64,000 nucleotides of DNA. Source: Myotis daubentonii. Taxonomy: Eukaryota > Chordata > Mammalia > Chiroptera > Vespertilionidae. This document shows positions 13,744 through 23,693 of this stretch, piece after piece. The DNA lies in assembly GCF_963259705.1 (NCBI RefSeq), contig NC_081842.1, forward strand, positions 36,297,796 through 36,361,795, given 5' to 3'. Position 1 is the stretch's first letter. Each line of letters begins with the position of its first letter. The notes below the pieces were generated by a model that made no database searches, was not told the origin of the DNA, and saw only the letters and a list, made by a program, of their open reading frames with translations. A program made the position numbers and the translations under genes.

Positions 13744-14470
13744 TCCTATATAATAAATGGCTAATATGCAAATAGACTGAACGGCAGAACAACCGGTCGC
13801 TGTGATGTGTGCTGACCACAAGGGGGCATGCGCGGAACATGGCAGGCATCAGCAGCAGGAGGCAGAGCATGGAACATGGTGGGCATCAGTCATGGCGGAA
13901 TGATGGAGCAGGTGAGCGGGGGCACCAGACCAAGGCAGGGCACCGGTTTCTGTCATCGGGGTTAGCCCCTGGTGGTTACTGAAAATTCTTTGCTCCTGGG
14001 CATTGTGGTCCTGCCGGGTGCTTGCACCTGCTGCCAGCACCAGCTCCGCTCGCACCCACTGCCTGTGCCTGGTGCTGGCCCCGATTGCTCGGCACTCAGT
14101 GGGTGCGAGTGGCGGCTGCTGGCCCCAATCACCCCTGAGGGCTTCTCCACCTCCCCCTGCTCCTGAGGGGTGATCAGGGCAGCAGCCACTGCTTGCACCC
14201 ACTGACAGCGATGGTCCTGCTCGCACCCACTGCTGGTGCTGGCCCCAGTGGCTCTGTGCCATCAGCGGGTGTGAGTGGGGCTGGCACTATCAGTGTGTGA
14301 GAGTGGTGGTGGCAGGAGCGGGGATGCCTGCAGACAGGGGACTGGGGGCCGTGGTGGGAGGATCCAGGCAGGGGTGAAGAGGATGGGCCAAGGCCTGCCT
14401 CTGTGCCCACCACAGCCTCGAGTCCCATAGTTCCTTTCAAGGTGCATGTACTCGTGCACTGGACCCCTAG
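13744..14470 (+). mobile_element. HeliBat-type non-autonomous Helitron, 727 bp
   Basis: It starts TCCTATATAATAAATGGC and continues with taatatgcaaatagactgaa. It ends cgtgcactggacccctag at 14470, followed by host T. Insertion between A and T is the Helitron rule. The GC-rich interior (ctggccccaatcacccctga, tgctcgcacccactgctgg) is shared with the oppositely oriented copy at 20242-20928. Overlapping open frames in the interior are GC-driven chance. Confidence 0.92.
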
Positions 14471-14589
14471 TATATATATAAATAAATGAAAACTGAAACA
14501 TCTGTCTTTCTCTGGTGGAGATCTAGAAATATACTTTTGTTTATCTCATAACCAAAAAACAGCTAGTGAATGTTTTTCAAACTCAGAAA

Positions 14590-14965
14590 AGTCCCCTTCC
14601 CCTAAATAAGGCATCCATAGAGTGTTATTATCTATGGCTGTGCAACCATTTAACCCAAAATAGTGGCTTAAAGTAAGGATGATTTTTTACTTCTCGGAAG
14701 TCTGTGTTTTGAATGGCTGCTAGCTGGTTGGTTCCTCTGATGATCTCACCTGAGGTGGCTCTTCACCTGTAGACATCTGGAGGCTTGGCAGGGCCTGCAG
14801 GATTTCAGACAGGCCTAGTCAATATCTGGAACATTGCTGCTGGTGATTGGTTGGCCTTTTATTCTTTCCGCAAGGTCTTTCATCATTTAGACATCTGGTC
14901 TACCCACTGTGAAGGAAGCATGCTAGTAGGGCAAAGGAGGGAGCTGGAGAATCTCTTGAGGCGTA
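14590..14965. repeat. Possible ancient interspersed repeat, family not named
   Basis: The segments ctatggctgtgcaaccattt, aacccaaaatagtggcttaa and tggctgctagctggttggtt resemble a common old mammalian repeat. I could not place it in a family with confidence. Confidence 0.35.
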
Positions 14966-15359
14966 GAATTTAGTTTTCATTCAATACCACCTGCCACATC
15001 CTATTAGTCCAAACAAGTTGAAAGTTCAGCTAGATTCAAGGGGTGGGTAAGTAGACTCTATCTTTTTATGAAAGAAGTTACACAATATTGTGGCAATGTG
15101 TTTTAATCCAATCCACAGTCACTCTCTCTCTTTCTGTCAATCTCTTTTTTTTATTGCCATTTGCATATTAACATATAAAGAATGCAGAATTTAGTCTAAT
15201 GCAGGGGTTAGCCAACTTGTTTATAAAAATGTTTAGATATAAAATATTTCATATTTAAAAGAGACTGAAGTTCTTTATGACTTCGACTCGACTCTTGTAG
15301 TATGAAAACATTCATTGTATTTCCTTCCCTGAAGTCCTACCAACCCTATTTGGTAACTC

Positions 15360-15755
15360 AGAAGATGACCTTTTTGGAAATAGAGTAGTTACTGGTGAAA
15401 TTAGTTAAAATGAGATCATACTGGAATAGGGTGGGTTCCTAATTCAATAAAACTGGTGTTATTACCAGAAGATAGCCGTGTACAGACAGACATGAGAGAA
15501 CACCAGGTAATGATAAAGACAGCATTTCAAGTTGTACAGCTGCAAACCAAGAAATGCCTGAGACTGCTAGGAAACTACCCAAAGGTAGGAAAAGTCAAGA
15601 AAAGATTCCTCTAGAGTTGTCAGAGGGAGCATGGCCTTGCTGACACCTTGATTCAGACTTCTAGCCTCCAAAATTGTGAGAAAATAAATTTCTGTTGTGT
15701 CAAGCAACCCCGTTTATGGGACTTTGTTTGGGCAGTGCTAGGAAATGAATGGTCT
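15360..15755 (+). mobile_element. MLT1-type (ERVL-MaLR) solitary LTR, 5' part missing
   Basis: The order of blocks matches the MLT1 LTR: agttaaaatgagatcatact, taatgataaagacagcattt, gtcagagggagcatggcctt, cttctagcctccaaaattgt, and the polyadenylation signal in gagaaaataaatttctgttg, ending near gggcagtgctaggaaatgaa. This is an old endogenous-retrovirus-derived LTR without internal genes. Confidence 0.75.
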
Positions 15756-16771
15756 TGTGTGTAATGCTGTTGGACTGAAAATTTTATCTTTTCTTTTTGC
15801 TTGCTTCTTTTCTCTATTTTATTTCCTGGTTGCTTATAAATCCTAGGCAATACCCACCCTTTTAGAAATGGAGTGAGTCAAAAGCTTTTAATTTATTTCC
15901 ATGACATAAAAATTGACAGTCTAATACAGGCCTTTAATAGCTGATGGTATCCACTATGCTCAGATGATTTCTATTAAGAGTTCATAAGTGGTGCTTAATA
16001 GAACATTCTGTCCTTCCTACCTAGCATTTGCATTTCAATAGAAAATTTTAATTTACTTATTTACTAATTTTTCTCAAATATTTAATGTTCAGCAGCAGTA
16101 TTGTTTTTTTCCTAAACCCATAACAAGATTTTTTTCTCGTACCTCGACACATAAAAAAATAAGCCTGGCAGGGCTGAAGCCGCTATGAGAAACTGGAGCT
16201 TTACTTCTTATCTTTCTTCCTGTTGTGTTTTTTCATCTCATTGAGGACTAATTGAACAGAGTTAAAAAGAAAGAGTGAAAAGAAAAAGAGAAAAATTTAA
16301 TAATTAACTAGATGTCTTCTATATCCATCCTTTTCTCTAATGAGAAATGCTAATTTTAATAATGTCTGCCCATGTGCCAGGAGGCAGAATTGGAGGAGGT
16401 TGTCCAAGAGTGGGCGTGTTTCTGGCAGCAGCAGCACAGTGTGGTTGTAAACCTAGTTCATTGTTTTAACTGCTGGCAATATGTTCCATTGGAATGTGCT
16501 CCATTGCTAAGCATTTCTTTAAAATGCAGACATGCTGTTTTTAATCAAGGTCTTAGAGGATGCCATACAGAGCCTTAGCATAATGTGTTTTAGAATAAAT
16601 AAATATATTCTACCTAACTATATTAAGACAAGTTCAGCCAGGTAAGCTAATACTAATGATATCACATAGTTTATCTACAAAAAAGAGATTATTTCTGAAA
16701 TACAAATGTATTTAATTATATAGTAGTCTTTATTTGCTCTTTGCAAGAAGGTAAAGGATGCAGGTAATTTA
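15756..16771. other. Unassigned AT-rich DNA
   Basis: No gene, RNA gene or named repeat is recognised between the MLT1 LTR and the next VES SINE. Confidence 0.4.
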
Positions 16772-16780
16772 AAAGCAGCC

Positions 16781-17005
16781 TGGCCTCAGCCAGTTTGGCG
16801 CAGTGGAAAGAGCATCAGCCTGTAGACTGAAGGGTCCCGGGTTCAATTTTGGTCGAGGGCAGGCACATGCCTAGGTTGCGGGCTTCATCCCCAGTGTGGG
16901 GTGTGCAGGAGGCAGCCGATCAGTGATTCTCTCTCATCATTGGTGTTTCTATTTCTCTCTCCCTCTCCCTTCCTTTCTGAACTCAATTAAATATATATAT
17001 ATTTT
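16781..17005 (+). mobile_element. VES SINE
   Basis: The head reads cctcagccagtttggcgcag with a B-box-like GGGTTCAATTTTGG. The body has GTGCAGGAGGCAGCCGATCA, then a CT-rich stretch and an AT-rich tail. Short target duplications (aaagcagcc at 16772-16780 and 17006-17014) flank it. Confidence 0.92.
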
Positions 17006-17014
17006 AAAGCAGCC

Positions 17015-18549
17015 CGATATTTTTAAAATCATTGTATATTTGCTTTTAGATGAAGGTCATACCTTTTTTCAGAGATCTTTACTTTCCTTTAGTTATGAAA
17101 TCAACCTGGTTATGGTTCCTTTTTCTCACTCATTCATCTACCTTATTTGCATCCCACTGCCTAGCCTTCCTTCTTCTCTGCTGTTTTGTTTTGCACATTT
17201 ATTTACCACTCCTTATTGAGCAGGAGCTTGGGAGACCATGGAAAGTGTTGTTGATGTGAGATGCATGCAGACATACAGTCCATACAAACCTCTATTCATG
17301 TCTTTTAAGGCATAGTAACTGACTGAAACCAACTCTGTTTTAAGCAGGATGATTGGGCAGAGGACAAGTGGAGAAGGAGGATGTAAATTAATTCCAGTTT
17401 ACAGTGAAAACAAAACAAGTCAAATAGTCTGTAGATTGGATTTTATTAACATCATTCTATGAATGTCTACTAAAAGTGCAAAAATGTTTTTATATTTGTT
17501 TAGATTTATGAAAGTCATGAAAATTCCTCTCTATTATAATAGTTTAGTTGTTTTTATTTCTCTTTTTTAAAGAAAAAATCCACAATGTCTTGCAGTAGCT
17601 GCTAGCTCATTGCCCTCAAGATTGCAGGCATTCCTAGCTCTCCATCAAGTAAGCCCACCATTCCTTCAGGACTAACAATCCCAAAATGATGTGTGCTAGG
17701 TAATTGGAATAACAAACCAACTGTGTATTTCATAACGCTCCCCAAATTTTATTCTGCCCTTTCCACCATATTCCCTTGAATTTCCCCAAGGCAAACATTT
17801 ATACTGTTCCAGCACCAGTGATATCTGAGTGAGAGATGTCTGCTCTAAATACAGTGGACTTTGACAATCAGTACTGGACATATGCATTTCTTAAAATCCA
17901 GGACATGGGACCACAAAGACATGGTTCTTTCCTTTTTTTATTATTGTAGCATAGTATTGTTATTAAAGATTGAGGCTCTACATCTATTTTCAACTATTCT
18001 GTTATCTTTTTAAAATACCTCTACATTATTTTCCTTTCCAACAATATTGCATATGAGATCTATTTTCTCTGTCTCTCTCAAATTAAAAAATTCACAGATG
18101 GTTATAAGCATTCAGTTTTATTTGGAACTGAAGAATGCAACCTCATGGTATGGTAGGTATAATTTGGCCTCTTTTACTCCTATACTTTCAACATGTAAAT
18201 ATTTATGATCATTTGTTTATAAAATATTGACAGTGTATGTTATTGTCATTCATAAATTTTACATCATTCTCTATTGTTTAATGCTAAATGAAATGGAAAC
18301 ACTATGTTTGCATTGTTAAATCATAGCAAAACATTTGTACACAGTCATAAACCCATTTTACTTGTATAACTTTACTTAGTATGAACACAATATGCAATAT
18401 TTATATTTTAGATTTGTAAATAGCATTCTCTGGAACACACAAAAATTACATTTATTTGAAATTGACTTTTTATTCATTCCTAAACGTAACATCTGTCCTC
18501 ACCTGTGTGCTATCTGATATTGACTTGGCTTTAACTCCTGTAGACCTGG
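17015..18549. other. Unassigned AT-rich DNA
   Basis: No gene or named repeat is recognised. Open frames are short and random. Confidence 0.4.
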
Positions 18550-19375
18550 TGAATGAGTGGTATCCACAGTGTCCTGTCCTCAATATCCCTGCTCCTCTCC
18601 TGCAGACTATGGCTTCTTTAATGGAGTAAATTTATGTCTTGCTCTGCAGTCTTCTACTTTTCCAAGCATTATTGTCTTTTCCAAAGAACTCTGCCCACCT
18701 TCTCATGATGTGCCTGAAGTAGGACACAGCTCCAATTTTGCCATTTTTGCCTCCAGCAATATTTCATGTTCTATTTGTTATATAAGACCCACTTGATTTT
18801 CTTTCTGGTGATTCTGGGTACCTGTAGAGCTCTCCTCCAAAACCGTATCTCAAATTATCTCAAATGAGTCAATTAGTTTCTTATCAAACTTTTGCACTGT
18901 CCAACTTTTGCTTCAGTACATAGTAATTTGGATTACAAAAATGTGGATGATATTAGCCTTGGCCTCAAATAAAACATCTCTGCTTTTGGTGATCTTTCCT
19001 AATTCTTCCATTGCTGCTATTACAAACCCCAGCCTTCTCTTGGTATCTTGGTTTCAGTCCCCTTTTGAATTTATAAATGAACCAAGGCATGCAAAATCTT
19101 TAACAATGTCAATAAGTTTAGTGTCTAGGTTAAAGTTGTGTATTTATTCTGTAATCATCTTTTTTTTTTATGTTCCAATGCAGTCCTGCTTTGGCACTTC
19201 CTTCACTTTCATCAGAAGTGATTTCAAAGCATTGTTATTTCTGTTAGTAAGATGGTGTCATCTGCAAATCTTAATTATTGACATTTTTTCACAAATTTCT
19301 ACTCCTCTTTCCTCTGAGTTTAACCCAGTTTTTCATGTGATTAATTCCATCTCTGCAAGTAATATGGCTCTTTGA
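18550..19375 (-). pseudogene. Decayed RTE/BovB-like non-LTR retrotransposon reverse transcriptase fragment
   Basis: On the minus strand, 19268-19257 encodes FADD, the reverse transcriptase catalytic motif, in the context RFADDTILLTE. Stops and frameshifts follow at once. Further along, broken frames give CLGSF-like and KITKSRDVLFEAK-like pieces, then LEAKMAKL, and in a shifted frame SYFRHIMRRW near 18725-18694. This order (catalytic box, GS-containing segment, KSRD, then LEAKM...YF.HIMRR) is the C-terminal part of RTE-clade elements, such as mammalian MamRTE or BovB relatives. It is truncated at both ends and non-functional. L1 is less likely because the downstream motifs do not fit. Confidence 0.65.
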
Positions 19376-20241
19376 TGCTATAAATGCATGAAATAGATTA
19401 AAGAAAACTAATTGAATTTTTAAAAACCACTTGGAAGACTCAGCTCAGGTATTTTTTTATATCATATTAATAGGCAATTTTTGAGCTAGAAATGGAATCA
19501 GGATGAGACACAGTAATAACAACCTTAGAAATATAAAGGATACATACTATTTTAAAGGAAGTAAGAAAAATACCTCAAAACACAGTTAATTAGAATGTAT
19601 ACAAATCTTATCAAAGTAATACTAAAAGCTTTCAAAGTAAAAATATTCACCCCTGGAACTCTAGAAATGGGAGCATGAAGAAATGAATGCTTTACATGTA
19701 TTATTGTAATGTTATCCTTCAGAAGTTGTACTGGCAATTATTCTTTTATTTCTCAAAGTCCCCTTAGTGACTTCCTTTCTACAAATATGAAAACTTGATA
19801 TCCTAAACAACTATCTTATTGAAAATAACCACCAAAGCTGATTCTTTAAAAATAAAACAATTCTAAATCCTCAAAAATGAGTCCTCTGGAGCTATACAAT
19901 GAAGAGGAAGCAAGATGGATCCATATATGGCTTTGCGTTTATGGGCTTCTGAAATTGGATGACCTTGAAACTCAGTTTCAGTGGATATGCAAGGCTGTAA
20001 AGACCATAAGGAAATTGTTACACTGAAAGTTCCTGATTCGTGATTTTAGCCATTGTTTCTTCCAGCTGCATTTTCTACTATAGCCAATTCTTCCAGGCTG
20101 CAGTGCTTTGTACTCTCTGTCTTCTTTAGTATTTTCCCAAACATACTTCAAGTAGCCATAAAAAAATGCATGCATGCACTCTTACAGAGGATTATGGTAT
20201 ATTTCATATATTACATTGTTATAGTTTATTATATATATATA
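19376..20241. other. Unassigned AT-rich DNA
   Basis: No gene or named repeat is recognised between the reverse transcriptase relic and the Helitron cluster. The right edge is a short TA repeat in which a Helitron has inserted. Confidence 0.4.
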
Positions 20242-20928
20242 CTAGAGGCCCAGTGCATGAATCCATAAACCTTGAAAGGAATTGTCGGCTGCAGGGCTGT
20301 GGTAGGCACAGGGGCAGGTCTCAGCCTATCCTTCGTGCTCCTGCATGTTCTTCCCACCATGGCCTCCAGTCCCCTGTGTCTTGTCTACCAGCAACCCTGC
20401 TCCTGCCAACGCTACTCCTACACACTGACGGTGCCAGCTCCAATCACAAATGCTGATGGCACAGAGCGATTGAGGCCAGCACCAGCAGCGGGTGCAAGTG
20501 GTGGCTGCTGCCCTGATCACCCCTCAGGAGCAGGAGGAGGTGGAGAAGCCCTCAGGGGTGATCGGGGTCGGCAGCTGCCACTCACACCCGCTGACAGCGC
20601 TGAGCAATCGGGGCCAGCACCAGGCACAGGCAGTGGGTGCAAGCAGAGCCGGCGCTGGCAGCAGGTGCAAGCACCCAGTAGGACCACGGCATGCAGGAGC
20701 AAAGAATTTTCAGTAACCACCAGAGGCTCACCCCAATGACAGTGACTGGCACCCTGCCTTGGTCTGGTGTCCCTGCTCACCTGCTCCACCATCCCGCCGT
20801 GGCCGACGCCCACCATGTTGTGCGCACATCCCCTGGTGGTCAGCGCACATCATAGGAACCAGTTGTTCAGTTGTTCCAGTTATTCCACCATTCGGTTTAT
20901 TTGCATATTAGCCTTTTGTTATATAGGA
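20242..20928 (-). mobile_element. HeliBat-type Helitron, 687 bp, reverse; first of a tandem pair
   Basis: CTAG at 20242 starts the reversed 3' end (ctagaggcccagtgcatgaa), and the reversed 5' end reads ttatttgcatattagccttt then tgttatatagga at 20928. It is the same subfamily as 13744-14470 but in opposite orientation, sharing the caccaggcacaggcagtggg and agaattttcagtaaccacca segments. Its 5' end touches the 3' end of the next Helitron with no base between. There is no Rep/Hel coding. Confidence 0.9.
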
Positions 20929-21531
20929 CTAGAGACCTGGTTCATGAAATTCGTGCATGGGGTTGTGTCCCTCAGCCCAGCCTGCACCCTCTCCAATCTC
21001 AGAGATCCCTCTCACAATCGGGACTGCTGGCTCCTAACTGTTCACTTGCCTGCCTGCCTGATCACCCCTAACTGCACCCCTGCCAGACTGATCACCCCTA
21101 ACTGCCTCTGCCTGTTGGCCTGATCACCTCTAACTGCACCCTGCTGGCCTGGTCACTGACCCCCTGCCTGCCTGATTGCTCCTAACTGCCCCCTGCCAGC
21201 CTGGTTGCCCTTAACTGCCCCCCCTGCAGACTGGTCACCCCTTACTGTCCCTCCTGCCAGCCTGGTCGCCCCTCACTGCCCTCCCACCAGCCTGGTTGCC
21301 CCCAACTGCCCCCCTGCTGGCCTGGTCATCCTTACTGCCCCCCCCCCTGCCAGCCAGGTCACACCGCACTGCCCCCCTGCCAGCCTGGTTGCCTTACACA
21401 GCCTGCTGTTCAGTTGTTTGGTCATCCCTCACTAACCCCCCTGCTGGCCTTGTCACCCCACGGAGCCTGCTGTTCAGTTGTCCATCTAGTTGTTTCAGTC
21501 ATGACGGCCCCTAGCTTTTTATATAATAGGA
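20929..21531 (-). mobile_element. HeliBat-type Helitron, 603 bp, reverse; second of a tandem pair
   Basis: CTAG at 20929-20932 begins ctagagacctggttcatgaa, and the 3' hairpin is formed by ttcatgaaattcgtgcatg. The reversed 5' end is ctagctttttatataatagg, with the final A at 21531. Most of the interior (about 21040-21420) is a GC-rich minisatellite. It abuts the previous Helitron in the same orientation. Confidence 0.88.
21040..21420. repeat. GC-rich minisatellite within a Helitron
   Basis: Roughly 10 diverged units of about 30-40 bases repeat the theme 'tgccagcctggtcgcccct' plus 'aactgcccccc'. Units vary in length and differ by point changes and C-tract length. Shorter versions occur in the Helitrons at 4065-4489 and 61655-62231. 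The Pro/Ala/Ser-rich open frames here come from the repeat. Confidence 0.8.
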
Positions 21532-21554
21532 TTATACAATCATGTAACATCTAA

Positions 21555-22123
21555 TCTAATAATAGACAAACATGGTAATTGACCATACCGCCGCTACGCT
21601 TCCCATTGGCTAATCAGCAGGATATGCAAATTAACCCAACCAACATGTCGGCCGGCAGCCACTCAGCTGAAGCAAGCAGGAGGCTTGCTTGCTCCAGTGA
21701 TGGAGGAAGCCAAGATTCCTCCCTGCTGCAGCCGGGCTCTGAGCTCCACTCTAAGCAACAAAGTTGCAATTATAGAAGCTAAACAAACCCCACATACCTG
21801 CTTTCAGCAGGCCCTGGCCTCGGAGCTGGAGTGGCAACAAAGTTTCAATTATACAAGGTAAATAAATCCCAGAATAGAAAAAAAAGGAGAGGCTGGGAGC
21901 TTTTGTCACTGGCTTGGCCAGCCTGAAAACAGCCCTCAGCCCCTCATCCAGACTGGCCAGGAACCCCATTGGATCCCCCACCCTGAAGGGGGTGTGACCA
22001 CCTGCAAACAGCCATCAGCCCCTCACCCAGGCTGGCCAGGCACCCCAGCGGGACCCCCGCCCTGATCTGGGACACCCTTCAGGGCAAACCAGCCATCCCC
22101 CTCACCCGTGCACCAGGCCTCTA
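21555..22123 (+). mobile_element. Non-autonomous Helitron of a second subfamily, 569 bp
   Basis: The 5' end is TCTAATAATAGACAAACATG, then gtaattgaccataccgccgc and cccattggctaatcagcagg. This differs from the main HeliBat start but matches the subfamily of 53872-54120 (…AATAAAAGACAAAAAGGGTA…TATTGGCTAATCAGGG on its coding strand). The 3' end cccgtgcaccaggcctcta is the standard HeliBat terminus with the last base changed. The next Helitron begins immediately. A reduplicated GC-rich interior includes tcagcccctcacccaggctg. Confidence 0.8.
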
Positions 22124-22576
22124 TCCTATATAGTAAAAGGGTAATATGCAAACTGACCCTAACAGCAGAAGGACTGGGAATGACTGATCACTATGACACA
22201 CACTGACCACCAAGGGGGAAGACGCTCAATGCAGGAGCTGCCCCCTGGTGGTCAGTGCACTCCCACAGGGGGAGTTCTGCTCAACCACAAGCCAGGCTGA
22301 TGGCTGCCAGTACAGAGGTGGTGGTGGGAGCCTCTCCTGCCTCCTCAGCAGTGCTAAGGATGTCTGACTGCAGCTTAGGTCTGCTCCCCGCTGGCAAGTG
22401 GACATCCCCCGAGGGCTGCCAGGCTGCCAGAGGGATATCTGATTGCCAGCTTAGGCCCAATCCCTAGCAGGTGGTCATCCCCCAAGGGGTCCTAGACTGC
22501 GAGAGAGCACAGGCCTGGCTGAGGGACACCCCCCCCCCCCGCTGAGTGCACAAAATTTTGTGCACCGGGTCTCTAG
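22124..22576 (+). mobile_element. HeliBat-type Helitron, 453 bp; abuts previous Helitron
   Basis: The 5' end TCCTATATAGTAAAAGGG continues with taatatgcaaactgaccct. The 3' end is a perfect 20-base palindrome at 22546-22565 (gtgcacaaaattttgtgcac), then cgggtctctag at 22576. It has the expected TC...CTAG ends and a T on the right. It starts exactly where the previous Helitron ends. Confidence 0.92.
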
Positions 22577-22765
22577 TATTATATATTATGTTACATGATT
22601 GCATATTACAAATTACATAACACATAATATTTTACATATTTGTATATACACATAATATATTAAATGTACACATATATGGGTATATGTGCAATATAAGTAT
22701 TTATATGTTACATGTTCTACGTTCTATATTGTGTATATGTATTATGTATCATATGCTATATATAT
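22577..22765. repeat. AT-rich low-complexity tract
   Basis: Irregular repeats of tata, acatat and gtatat over about 190 bases adjoin the Helitron cluster. No gene is present. Confidence 0.7.
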
Positions 22766-22812
22766 TTCTAGACATTGTTTTAGATAAATAAGGTTTTAAT
22801 AAGAGCTGTCAT

Positions 22813-23071
22813 GCCCTGCCCGGGTGGTACAGTTGGTTGGAGATTGGTCCAGTGCATCTAAATGTTGCAGGTTCAATTCCTGTTCAGGGCACATACCTAC
22901 TTTGTGGATTAGGTCTCTGGTTGGGGGGCATAATGAAGGCAACCAATTGATGTTTCTCACATCGATGTCTCTCTCTCTCTCTAGTTCTCTCTCACTCTTT
23001 CTCCCTTCCTCTCTCTCTCTAAAAAAAGTCAATGAGAAACATATACTTGGGTAAGGATTAAAAAAATAGAT
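22813..23071 (+). mobile_element. VES-related SINE of a different tRNA head (gggtggtacagttggttgga)
   Basis: The head GCCCTGCCCGGGTGGTACAG has an A-box region distinct from the usual VES head and a B box GGTTCAATTCC. The body includes 'ggggcataatgaaggcaacc', a long CT-rich region and an irregular A-rich tail. Imperfect target duplications (taagagctgtcat at about 22800-22812; aaagaactatcat near 23073-23085) flank it. This is a second bat SINE subfamily in the window. Confidence 0.82.
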
Positions 23072-23550
23072 AAAAGAACTATCATATGACATAAATAAGG
23101 TATGTATACAAATTCAATGAGCTGGTATCTCACCTCAGTTATTACAGTGGTTATCAACTTATAATTATCATCTCTCTCATTCTTTGTCTTTACTATTCAT
23201 AAAAGATTTGTGATTGCTTGTAATATTGCGTACAAAATATTTTTCTTCTTATATCTGCAGAGGACCTCCTGTACACATTTTATTAAAACAATCATTTTTT
23301 TCTCATTAATCCCCAACTATATTATTGAATAAAATATTTTAAATAAAAAGGACCTGTCTTTGACTGACAGAACTATACTTTCTTTACATGTTTAAAAAGT
23401 GTGGTCTGAATAATCCTTGTGATCTTGCCATATTAAAAATTTATTTCTCCATTTGAGAGCTCCACTGATTGAAATGTGTGTATATATGATCTCTCTCTAA
23501 TTCTCTAATTTTTCCCTCTTCCTTTTTTCCTTTTCCTCTGTGTAATCAAA

Positions 23551-23693
23551 TAATTTCTTCTTCTTCTCCTTCTTCCTCTTCTCCTCCTCCTCCTCCTCCT
23601 CCTTCTTCTTCTTCTTCTTCTTCTTCTTCTTCTTCTTCTTCTTCTTCTTCTTCTTCTTCTTCTTCGTCTTCGTCTTCTTCTTCGTTTTCCAAC
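23551..23693. repeat. (CTT)n/(CTC)n trinucleotide microsatellite
   Basis: A long CTT array with an interrupted CTC/CTT start (cttctcctcctcctcct) covers about 140 bases. The poly-Lys and poly-Glu open frames on the other strand come from the repeat. It is near-perfect over about 75 bases, so it is probably polymorphic. Confidence 0.95.

Noticed and set aside
13849..14501. Overlapping open frames on both strands (60-137 codons), possible captured gene exons
   Set aside because: They lie in the GC-rich interior of a Helitron, where stop codons are rare. Frames overlap on both strands and show no domain or splice junction. Gene capture by Helitrons is known, but I recognise no donor gene.
21040..21420. 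CRISPR-like array of regularly spaced repeats
   Set aside because: Units are contiguous and diverged with no unique spacers, they sit inside a Helitron, and the DNA is a mammalian nuclear sequence.
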